NCBI GenBank assembly: GCA_023412655.1 | Contig: JAEYNH010000012.1 | Coordinates: forward strand, 1 to 23,413 | Direction: 5' to 3' | Length of the DNA stretch: 23,413 nt | From: Pseudomonadota bacterium | GTDB taxonomy: Bacteria > Pseudomonadota > Alphaproteobacteria > Caulobacterales > Caulobacteraceae | Part shown: positions 1 to 8,211 of the stretch, piece after piece | Layout of the letters: the number at the start of each line of letters is the position of its first letter | Numbering within the stretch: position 1 is the stretch's first letter | Made by a program: the position numbers and the translations under genes | Notes under the pieces: model-generated | Database searches by the model: none | What the model was told of the DNA's origin: nothing | Seen by the model: only the letters and a program-made list of their open reading frames with translations

Positions 1-1149
1 CGCCTTGACCAGGCTGCGGGGCAGCTGCGGCATCCGCGCCGCCGGCGTCCCCGGCCGGGGGCTGAACGGGAAGACGTGCAGGAAGGACAACCCAGCCTCT
101 TCCACCAGCGCCAGGGTGTTCTCGAACATCTCGTCCGTTTCCGTGGGGAAGCCGGCGATCAGGTCGGCGCCGAAGGCGGTGTCGGGGCGCACCGCGCGCA
201 CCTCGGCCACCAGCCTCAGGGCGTCGGCCCGCAGGTGGCGGCGCTTCATCCGCTTCAGGATCATGTCGTCCCCGGCCTGCAGGCTGAGGTGCAGGTAGGG
301 CATCAGCCGCGGCTCCTGCGCCAGGCAGCGCAGCAGGTCCGCGTCGATCTCGGCCGCGTCGATGGACGACAGCCGCAGGCGCGGCAGGTCCGGGACCAGC
401 TTCAGGATGCGCGCCACCAGCTGGCCCAGGGTCGGTTGGCCCGGCAGGTCGGCGCCCCAGCTCGTCACGTCGACCCCGGTGAGCACGACTTCCTGATAGC
501 CCTCGGCGGCCAGCCGGCGGACCTGCTCCACCACCTCCCCCGCGGCAGCCGACCGCGAATTGCCCCGCCCGTAGGGGATGATGCAGAACGTGCAGCGGTG
601 GTCGCAGCCGTTCTGCACCTCCACATAGGCCCGGGCCCGGTCCTTCAGCCCGTCGATGAGGTGGCCGGCGGTTTCCCGCACGCTCATGATGTCGTTCACC
701 CGCACCCGGCCCGGCCCGGCCGCGGCCCGGCCCTGCGGCACATGGGCATAGGCGCCCGCCTGGCTCTTCTCGGCGTTGCCCAGGACGAGGTCCACCTCAT
801 CCATGGCCGCGAAGGCGCCCGGATCGATCTGGGCGGCGCAGCCGGTGACGATCAGCTTGGCGCCCGGACGCTCCCGGCGGGCCTTGCGGATCGCCTGCCG
901 GGCCTGGCGCACGGCCTCGCCGGTCACCGCGCAGGTGTTGAACACGATGGCGTCGGTCAGCCCGTCCTCGGCCGCCCGCTTGCGGATGACCTCGCTCTCG
1001 TAACTGTTCAGCCGACAGCCGAAGGTAACGATCTCCACATCGCCGTTCGCCTCCGGGGCCGAAGCCTGGGCCGGAGACTGGGCCGGAGACTGGGCCGAAG
1101 CCGCGGACGGCCGCGACCGCGCCGTCACCACGGGCGGCTCGAAGCTCAC
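1..1149 (-). CDS. mtaB: tRNA (t6A37) methylthiotransferase MtaB, 3' end outside window
   Basis: Radical-SAM enzyme that converts N6-threonylcarbamoyl-A37 of ANN-reading tRNAs to the 2-methylthio form (ms2t6A). 383 codons are visible; the C-terminal end lies beyond the left edge. The N-terminal methylthiotransferase domain carries the three cluster cysteines C45 (FGCRLNSYE), C73 (FNTCAVT) and C104 (VTGCAAQ). The radical-SAM CxxxCxxC motif is CDHRCTFC (C182, C186, C189). FGCRLN and the arrangement fit MtaB rather than MiaB or RimO. The chosen start is GTG at 1149, whose GTGA overlaps the dapF stop, suggesting translational coupling. This gives an Ala/Ser/Pro/Gln-rich leader of about 36 residues before the conserved domain, which MtaB proteins normally lack; an internal GTG at Val38, directly before EIVTFGC, is the alternative start. 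Confidence 0.93.
   Translation of the reverse strand, partial: MSFEPPVVTARSRPSAASAQSPAQSPAQASAPEANGDVEIVTFGCRLNSYESEVIRKRAAEDGLTDAIVFNTCAVTGEAVRQARQAIRKARRERPGAKLIVTGCAAQIDPGAFAAMDEVDLVLGNAEKSQAGAYAHVPQGRAAAGPGRVRVNDIMSVRETAGHLIDGLKDRARAYVEVQNGCDHRCTFCIIPYGRGNSRSAAAGEVVEQVRRLAAEGYQEVVLTGVDVTSWGADLPGQPTLGQLVARILKLVPDLPRLRLSSIDAAEIDADLLRCLAQEPRLMPYLHLSLQAGDDMILKRMKRRHLRADALRLVAEVRAVRPDTAFGADLIAGFPTETDEMFENTLALVEEAGLSFLHVFPFSPRPGTPAARMPQLPRSLVKA
1056..1103 (-). repeat. 12-bp in-frame tandem repeat in the 5' end of mtaB
   Basis: Four imperfect copies of a 12-base unit (GGGCCGGAGACT on the plus strand; copies 2 and 3 identical, copies 1 and 4 differing by three to four bases). Read on the minus strand they encode ASAQ-SPAQ-SPAQ-ASAP inside the non-conserved N-terminal leader. 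Length changes would stay in frame. Confidence 0.85.
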
Positions 1150-1967
1150 GGCAGCTCCCCCGTGCCATCCACCGCCGCCGGCCCGGTCATGACCACATGG
1201 CCGTCCTCGCGCCATTCGATGAACAGCTCGCCGCCGTCCAGTTCCAGGGTCGCATAGCGGCCCACCAGGTCCCGACGCGAGGCGGCGACCAGGGCCGCGC
1301 AGGCGCCGGTGCCGCAGGCCTTTGTCAGGCCCGCGCCGCGCTCCCAGACGCGCAGCCGGATGCGGTCGCGCCCCTTCACCTGGGCGAAGCCCACATTGAC
1401 GTGCTCGGGGAACAGCGGGTGGGTCTCCACCGCCGGCCCGGCCTCTGTCACCGGCGCCTGTTCCACATCGGGCACGAAGAACACCACATGGGGGTTGCCC
1501 ATGGAGACGCAGCCGGCCGGCGCCATCAGGGCCGCATGGTGGTAGAGCGGCACGTCCAGGGCGCGGGTGTCGTGCTCTTCCGCCAGGGGGATTTCGCGCC
1601 AGTCCAGCCTCGGCGGGCCCATGTCCACGCTCACCAGCCGCTCGCCCGCCCGGGTGGCCGCCAGCCGCCCGGCGTTGGTCTCGATCTCGATACGGTCCTT
1701 GCCGCTGGACTGCATCAGCAGCCAGCCCACGCAGCGGGTGCCGTTGCCGCAGGCCGACACCTCCTCGCCGTCCGCGTTCCAGAACCGGACGAAGGCGTCG
1801 GCGCCCTCCACCGGATCGATGGCGATCAGCTGGTCGCAGCCCACTCCGGTCGCCCGGTCGGCGATGGCGCGCACCTCCTCGGCCGTCGGCGTGAACGGTT
1901 GGCTGCGGGTCTCGACCACGACGAAGTCGTTGCCGAGCCCGTTCATCTTCAGAAACGGACGGCCCAT
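1146..1967 (-). CDS. dapF: Diaminopimelate epimerase
   Basis: Cofactor-independent racemase converting LL- to meso-diaminopimelate in lysine and peptidoglycan-precursor synthesis; cytoplasmic. At 273 aa it has the family length. Both catalytic cysteines are present in their motifs: C73 in ADGEEVSACGNGTRC and C218 in TKACGTGACA, matching the thiol pair of characterised DapF enzymes. The start MGRPFLKMNGLGNDF is preceded by no Shine-Dalgarno sequence but by TATA exactly 12 bases upstream, compatible with a leaderless mRNA; a second ATG at codon 8 is the alternative. The stop overlaps the mtaB GTG start by 4 bases, so the two form an operon. Confidence 0.97.
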   Translation of the reverse strand: MGRPFLKMNGLGNDFVVVETRSQPFTPTAEEVRAIADRATGVGCDQLIAIDPVEGADAFVRFWNADGEEVSACGNGTRCVGWLLMQSSGKDRIEIETNAGRLAATRAGERLVSVDMGPPRLDWREIPLAEEHDTRALDVPLYHHAALMAPAGCVSMGNPHVVFFVPDVEQAPVTEAGPAVETHPLFPEHVNVGFAQVKGRDRIRLRVWERGAGLTKACGTGACAALVAASRRDLVGRYATLELDGGELFIEWREDGHVVMTGPAAVDGTGELP

Positions 1968-1974
1968 CGGTCGG

Positions 1975-1980
1975 CTATAT
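1975..1980 (-). promoter_or_regulatory. Candidate -10 box for dapF-mtaB (leaderless)
   Basis: On the minus strand the hexamer ATATAG sits so that its TATA begins 12 bases before the dapF ATG, the same spacing seen at leuC, trmD and the prolyl oligopeptidase gene. No convincing -35 was found, and the upstream gap is only about 70 bases. Confidence 0.35.
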
Positions 1981-2036
1981 AGGGGAAACCGGACTGGGCC
2001 GCACCCCGGCGTGCGACGCCGCCGCTATAGGCCCGC

Positions 2037-3836
<1,800 letters not shown>

Positions 3837-3923
3837 GCTCGTCCCCCGCGAGAGAGCTTGGCGCAGCACAACTTAACAATTACTTCCGGGGCGGTAGGGC
3901 TTTCCCCCCGGCCGGCGGCGCCG

Positions 3924-3929
3924 CTAGAT
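3924..3929 (+). promoter_or_regulatory. Candidate -10 box (CTAGAT) for the prolyl oligopeptidase gene
   Basis: GCTAGAT at 3923-3929 matches the Caulobacter housekeeping -10 pattern GCTANAWC in 7 of its first positions. Its TAGA begins 12 bases before the ATG at 3937, so transcription should start at or next to that ATG. The -10 box overlaps the more upstream ATG at 3928, which would therefore not be in the mRNA. The -35 region (TTTCCC at 3901-3906, spacer 17) is poor. Confidence 0.45.
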
Positions 3930-3936
3930 GCGGCCC

Positions 3937-6066
3937 ATGAAGTTGACCGCCGCCGCCGCGCTCTGCGCCGCCCTGCTCGCCGCCCCCGCCGTCTCCTCTC
4001 CCGTTTTCGCCCAGAACGCCGTCACCCAGAACGCCGTCACCCAGGACGCCGTCACCCAGGACGCCGACCCCTTCCTCTGGCTGGAAGGCGTCGACGATCC
4101 CAAGGCCCTTGCCTGGGCTGAGGGCGAGAACCGCAAGGCCGCCGAGGCGCTGGAGAAGGATCCGCGCTACGTCCCCATGCTGGCCGAGGCCCGGGCGATC
4201 TTCACCGCCAAGGACCGCATCCCAACGCCGCAGTTCCGGGCCGGAGGTATCGACAACCTCTGGCAGGACGCCCAGCATCCGCACGGCCTGTGGCGTCACG
4301 CCACCGAGGCCTCCTATCGGTCGGCCGCCCCGGCCTGGGACACCCTGATCGACATGGACGCCCTGGCGAAGGCCGAGGGCCGGCGCTGGTTTTTCAAGGG
4401 CGCCGTGTGCCTCAAGCCGGCCGAGACCACCTGCCTGGTTCGCCTGTCCGACGGCGGCGGCGATGCGGTGGAGCTGCGCGAGTTCGACACCCGGGCCAAG
4501 GCCTTCACCCCGGGCGGCTTCCGCTTCCCGGAAGGCAAGCAGTACGTCCAGTGGCTCGACCGCGACCGCCTCGCCGTCGCCAGGGAGTGGACCCCGGGCG
4601 AGGTCACCACCTCGGGCTACCCCTATGTGGTCAAGATCGTCAGCCGCGACGGGCAGGCCCGGGAAGTGTTCCGCGGCCAGAAGTCCGACATGTCAGCCTC
4701 CTCCAGCGTGCTGCGCGGCCCGGGGGCCCGAGTGGACGGCGTGCTGATCACCCGCAACATCACCTTCTACGAGCGCGAGTTCAGCCTGCTGGGCGACGAC
4801 GGCCTGATCCGCGTGCCCCTGCCCCGCAAGGCCGAGGAAGAGGCCTATGTGGACGGCCAGCTGGTGTTCAGCTTGCAGGAAGCCTGGGGCGGCTTCCGGC
4901 CGGGCGCCCTCATCGCCTACGACCTCGTCGCCCTGAAGGCCGACCCCGCCTCGGCCCGGCCGCGCCTCGTTTTCCAGCCCGGCCCGCGCCAGGCGGTGCA
5001 GCAGGTCTCGGCCACCGACGGCAAGCTGGTGGTCGTGCTGCTCGAGGACGTGAAGGGCGCCGTCGACGTCTACGACTTCCAGGACGGCCGCTGGAGCGCC
5101 CGGCGCCTGCCGCTGCCCCAGGACGCCAACATCAACCTCGTGGACACCGCCGGCTCGGACGATGAGCTGTTCGTCACCGTCGAGGGCTTCCTCACCCCCA
5201 CCAGCCTGTGGCTGGCCGACGCCGCCGCAGGGACGGCGGTCCAGGTCAAGGCCCTGCCCGCGCGCTTCGACGCCTCGACCCATGTGGTCGAGCAGTTCTG
5301 GGCCACCTCCTCGGACGGCGAGAAGATCCCGTACTTCGTGGTGCGGCCCAAGGCGGCCAAGCTGGACGGCTCCCTGCCGACCCTCATGTACGGCTACGGC
5401 GGCTTCCAGGTGGCCAAACCACCCATCTACATGCCCGAGGCCGGCAAGCTCTGGATGGAGCGCGGCGGCGCCTACGTCATCGCCAACATCCGGGGCGGCG
5501 GCGAGTTCGGCCCTGCCTGGCACCAGTCTGTCCTACGCGAGAAGCGCCAGCTGGCCTTCGACGACTTCGCCGCCGTCGCACGCGACCTCGCCGCCCGGAA
5601 GATCACCTCGCCCCGGCGGCTCGGCATCTACGGCCGGTCCAACGGCGGGGTGCTCACCACCGTCTCCATGACCCAGCATCCCGAGCTGTGGAACGCCGTG
5701 GTGGTGGAAAGCCCGCTGATCGACATGCTGCGCTACCACAAGCTGTCGGCCGGGGCGTCCTGGATGGGCGAGTACGGCAATCCCGACGTGCCCGAGGACC
5801 GCGCCTTCATCGCCAGGTACTCCGGCTACCAGGCCCTCAGGCCGGGGGTGAAGTATCCCCGCGCCTACATCACCACCAACACCCGGGACGACCGGGTTCA
5901 CCCCGGCCATGCGCGCAAGTTCGCCGCCCGGCTGCAGCAGCTGGGGGTCCCCTACCTGTACTACGAGCAGACCTTCGGCGGTCACGCCAACGACGCCGAC
6001 CCCGAGCTGAACGCCAAGCGCTGGGCGCGGCACTACGTCTACCTGGCCCAGCAGCTCATGGACTGA
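3937..6066 (+). CDS. Secreted prolyl oligopeptidase family (S9A) serine peptidase
   Basis: Cleaves short peptides, typically after proline; probably periplasmic. MKLTAAAALCAALLAAP followed by VFA-Q is a classical signal peptide with an AXA-like cleavage site. The middle is a beta-propeller gating domain (about 80-450) and the C-terminal third an alpha/beta hydrolase. Numbered from the ATG at 3928 (712 aa), the triad is S571 (GRSNGG), D654 (NTRDDRVHPGH) and H686 (FGGHAND), all in S9A positions. I chose the ATG at 3937 (709 aa) because the first ATG lies inside the likely -10 box and MKL is the natural signal-peptide start. There is no Shine-Dalgarno sequence. The gene is divergent from the histidine kinase and convergent with oxyR. 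Confidence 0.93.
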   Translation: MKLTAAAALCAALLAAPAVSSPVFAQNAVTQNAVTQDAVTQDADPFLWLEGVDDPKALAWAEGENRKAAEALEKDPRYVPMLAEARAIFTAKDRIPTPQFRAGGIDNLWQDAQHPHGLWRHATEASYRSAAPAWDTLIDMDALAKAEGRRWFFKGAVCLKPAETTCLVRLSDGGGDAVELREFDTRAKAFTPGGFRFPEGKQYVQWLDRDRLAVAREWTPGEVTTSGYPYVVKIVSRDGQAREVFRGQKSDMSASSSVLRGPGARVDGVLITRNITFYEREFSLLGDDGLIRVPLPRKAEEEAYVDGQLVFSLQEAWGGFRPGALIAYDLVALKADPASARPRLVFQPGPRQAVQQVSATDGKLVVVLLEDVKGAVDVYDFQDGRWSARRLPLPQDANINLVDTAGSDDELFVTVEGFLTPTSLWLADAAAGTAVQVKALPARFDASTHVVEQFWATSSDGEKIPYFVVRPKAAKLDGSLPTLMYGYGGFQVAKPPIYMPEAGKLWMERGGAYVIANIRGGGEFGPAWHQSVLREKRQLAFDDFAAVARDLAARKITSPRRLGIYGRSNGGVLTTVSMTQHPELWNAVVVESPLIDMLRYHKLSAGASWMGEYGNPDVPEDRAFIARYSGYQALRPGVKYPRAYITTNTRDDRVHPGHARKFAARLQQLGVPYLYYEQTFGGHANDADPELNAKRWARHYVYLAQQLMD
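4015..4067 (+). repeat. 15-bp in-frame tandem repeat just after the signal peptide
   Basis: Three copies of (A/G)ACGCCGTCACCCAG plus a partial fourth encode NAVTQ-NAVTQ-DAVTQ-DA. The repeats sit immediately after the predicted signal-peptidase site, in the linker before the conserved DPFLWLEG segment, so copy-number change would alter only linker length. Confidence 0.9.
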
Positions 6067-6069
6067 GGC

Positions 6070-6084
6070 GGCGCTCCAGGCGCC
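6070..6084. terminator. Small inverted repeat between convergent genes
   Basis: GGCGC-TCCAG-GCGCC is a perfect 5-bp stem in the 24-base gap between the stops of the peptidase gene and oxyR. It could act as a weak bidirectional terminator, but there is no T-tract on either side. Confidence 0.25.
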
Positions 6085-6090
6085 TGGGCG

Positions 6091-6987
6091 CTAGGCCTCC
6101 TTGAGCACCTCGGCCAGCAGCCGGCCCTCGGCCCGGCGGTTGGATCCGGCCCGCCAGGCGACCACGATCTCCCGGCTCGGGCGGTCGGCGTCGATGGGGC
6201 GGACGGCCACCGGCGCGGCCTCGGCCAGGCCCGCGTTCACCGCCATCTTGGGGATGAAGGTCACGCCCAGGCCCGAGCCCACCATCTGCACCACCGTCGG
6301 CAGGGAGGTGGCGGCGAACGGCTCCTCGCCCGAGCCCGCCCGCGGCGCCGTCAGCCGGCAGGCCGAGAGCGCCTGCTCGCGCAGGCAGTGGCCGTCCTCC
6401 AGCAGGATCAGGTTCTCCCGCTCCAGGGCCTCGGGACTGGCCGTGGCGCCCTTGGCCAGCGGATGGTCGGCGGGCACCGCCGCCAGCAGCTCGTCGTCCG
6501 CCACATGCGCCCATTCCAGCCCGCTGGTCTCGAACGGCAGGGCGATCAGGGCCGCGTCCAGCCGCCCGGCCTTGAGCTGGGTGATCAGCCGCTGGGTCAG
6601 GTCCTCGCGCAGGAACAGGCGCAGCTTGGGGAACCGCTCACGCAGCAGCGGCAGGGCCCGGGGCAGCAGGAAGGGCGCGATGGTCGGGATGACCCCCAGC
6701 CGGAACCGCCCGGTGAGCGGCTGGCCCGCGTTCTTGGCCGCCTCCACCAGTTCCTCGGCCTCGTTGAGGATCACCGTCGCCCGCCGCAGGGCCTCTTCGC
6801 CCACCGGCGTCAGGATCACCCCCGACCGGGCCCGGTCCACCACGGTGGCGCCCAGGGTGCGCTCGAGTTCCTGGATGCCCGCCGACAGCGTGGGCTGGGT
6901 CACGTGGGCGGCCTCGGCGGCCCGCCCGAAGGTGCCGTGTTCGGCCAGCAGCTTGAGGTATTGCAACTGTCGTATGGTGGGCAGCAT
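6091..6987 (-). CDS. oxyR: Hydrogen-peroxide-sensing LysR-type regulator OxyR
   Basis: Redox-switch transcription factor for peroxide defence. With the ATG at 6987 the protein is 298 aa, the usual LysR length, and begins MLPTIRQLQYLKLLAEHGTF with the winged helix-turn-helix at about 4-62 (FGRAAEAAHVTQPTLSAGIQELE). The diagnostic cysteine pair is present: C201 and C210 in GHCLREQALSAC, eight residues between them, corresponding to C199 and C208 of E. coli OxyR. The longer reading frame upstream to 7200 would add non-homologous sequence and run through the operator, so I reject it. No catalase or peroxiredoxin gene is adjacent; the next upstream gene on the same strand is murI. Confidence 0.93.
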   Translation of the reverse strand: MLPTIRQLQYLKLLAEHGTFGRAAEAAHVTQPTLSAGIQELERTLGATVVDRARSGVILTPVGEEALRRATVILNEAEELVEAAKNAGQPLTGRFRLGVIPTIAPFLLPRALPLLRERFPKLRLFLREDLTQRLITQLKAGRLDAALIALPFETSGLEWAHVADDELLAAVPADHPLAKGATASPEALERENLILLEDGHCLREQALSACRLTAPRAGSGEEPFAATSLPTVVQMVGSGLGVTFIPKMAVNAGLAEAAPVAVRPIDADRPSREIVVAWRAGSNRRAEGRLLAEVLKEA

Positions 6988-7028
6988 CACGGGTGCGGAA
7001 TCCCAGGCGGTGACGGCCGGACGGGCAC

Positions 7029-7045
7029 GATAGTCGCTGTCTATC
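7029..7045. promoter_or_regulatory. OxyR-type operator in front of oxyR
   Basis: GATAG-TCGCTGT-CTATC is an inverted repeat of the form ATAG-N7-CTAT, the known OxyR half-site motif, centred about 50 bases upstream of the oxyR ATG. On the minus strand its CTATCG half could double as the -10 box, with TTGGAA as a possible -35 about 16 bases further upstream, so bound OxyR would cover the core promoter (autorepression). Only one ATAG-N7-CTAT module is seen, not the full double module. Confidence 0.6.
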
Positions 7046-7103
7046 TGATTTCCAAAAACAATCGATTGGCCAACCCGAGGTTGCGCACCTATCTCATACG
7101 TCG

Positions 7104-7198
7104 CCGGACGGGCGACTGTCCGGTCTCTCTGAAGATGTGTCACACCAACTTCAGCCGCCCGGGGGGCGCGCCCTCCTCCCCCCAAGCGTCCCCCGGGC
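7104..7198. repeat. Three consecutive inverted repeats in the murI-oxyR gap
   Basis: The 244-base gap 6988-7231 has no gene. Its murI-proximal part holds three hairpins: CCGGAC/GTCCGG (7104-7109 with 7118-7123), CTGAAG/CTTCAG (7129-7134 with 7149-7154, enclosing GTGTcACAC), and GCCCGGGGG/CCCCCGGGC (7157-7165 with 7190-7198). A further palindrome CAATCGATTG lies at 7059-7068. The hairpins lie downstream of the murI stop and could end or stabilise the murI transcript, but no T-tract follows any of them. Confidence 0.5.
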
Positions 7199-7231
7199 AC
7201 CTGACTTTCAGATCACAATGGGCCGGACGCC

Positions 7232-8083
7232 TCAGGCGGGCTCGAAGCTCAGCGGCGCGCCCCAGAAGGTCTCCACCAGGCTGTGCTGGGCGCCGGGCTT
7301 GCCGGTGGTCAGGAACCGCCGTGCCCCCCCGGTCCCGGCGCGCAGCTCGGAATGCCGTTCAAGATACCGGGCGAGGGCGTCCGCCGTCGCCTCCGGCTGG
7401 CGGATCAGCGGCGTGCCCGCCGGCAGGGCGGCCTGGAACAGGTCGGCGACGATCTCATAATGGGTGCAGCCGAGGATGGCCCGGTCGGGAGGCCGTCCGA
7501 TGCGGGTGGTCAGCGCCTTCGCATGGCCCTGGATCACCTGCGCCAGCTCATCGCGCGGGGCGCCGGCCTCGATCATCCGCGCCAGGTCCGGGCAGGGCTC
7601 GGAGAACACCGCCACATCCTGCCGCCGCTTGTCGATCTCGATCTCGTACACCCGGCTGGCCGTGGTGGCCGGGGTCGAGAAGACGCCGAGGATATCCAGC
7701 TTCTCCACCTTCTCGCCCCGGCGCTCGGCCTCGTGCTCCCAGGGCAGGCCGGTGGCCGCCTCGATGGTCGGCACCACGATGCCCAGCACGTTCACCGGCC
7801 GCCCCAGCTCGCGCCGGTAGCCCGGCAGCCAGGTCTGCTGGAGGCGGCGCAGGGCCACGCTGGCGGCGGTGTTGCAGGCCAGCACCACCAGGTCGCAGTC
7901 TTCCTGGAACAGCCGCACGCAGCCGGCCTTGGTCAGCTCGACGATCTCCTCGCCGGGCCGACCGCCGTAGGGGGCGTTGGCCTGGTCGGCCAGATAGACG
8001 AAGTCGGCGTCGGGGAAGCGCTCCACGAGCCTGTGGTGAACGGTCAGCCCGCCCACGCCGGAGTCGAATACGCCGATGGCCAT
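7232..8083 (-). CDS. murI: Glutamate racemase
   Basis: Interconverts L- and D-glutamate for peptidoglycan synthesis; cytoplasmic, cofactor-independent. The 283-aa protein starts MAIGVFDSGVGGLTV with the conserved D7-S8, and carries the two catalytic cysteines C70 (LACNTA) and C206 followed by H208 (LGCTHYE). A Shine-Dalgarno-like GGAAG lies a few bases before the ATG at 8083. It is divergent from the downstream M3 peptidase gene. Length and motifs are normal; nothing suggests an aspartate racemase. Confidence 0.96.
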   Translation of the reverse strand: MAIGVFDSGVGGLTVHHRLVERFPDADFVYLADQANAPYGGRPGEEIVELTKAGCVRLFQEDCDLVVLACNTAASVALRRLQQTWLPGYRRELGRPVNVLGIVVPTIEAATGLPWEHEAERRGEKVEKLDILGVFSTPATTASRVYEIEIDKRRQDVAVFSEPCPDLARMIEAGAPRDELAQVIQGHAKALTTRIGRPPDRAILGCTHYEIVADLFQAALPAGTPLIRQPEATADALARYLERHSELRAGTGGARRFLTTGKPGAQHSLVETFWGAPLSFEPA

Positions 8084-8150
8084 GCTTCCGGCTTAAACGG
8101 CGTCGGCGGGGCTGAAAAGGCGCCCGCGCCGCCCGGCGACAGCAAGTCGC

Positions 8151-8179
8151 GTGACCTTCCCAGCGGATCATCCCTAAGT
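8151..8179 (+). promoter_or_regulatory. Candidate promoter of the M3 peptidase gene
   Basis: GTGACC (8151-8156) and CTAAGT (8174-8179) are 17 bases apart and would start transcription near 8186, leaving a short leader with GGAG (8203-8206) before the ATG at 8212. The match to TTGAC/GCTANAWC is only partial. Confidence 0.3.
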
Positions 8180-8211
8180 TAGCGGCGAAGATCGATTTTC
8201 ACGGAGTTTCC

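Noticed and set aside
76..1257. Long plus-strand open frame opposite mtaB (and similar long frames opposite dapF, the kinase, dcp, ffh and leuC)
   Set aside because: The translations are Arg/Gly/Pro/Ala/His-rich with no recognisable motifs and lie antisense to genes with complete catalytic signatures; GC-rich third positions suppress stops on the opposite strand.
6988..7200. N-terminal extension of OxyR to 7200
   Set aside because: The extra 71 residues have no LysR homology and the frame would run through the operator; the ATG at 6987 gives the standard 298-aa protein.
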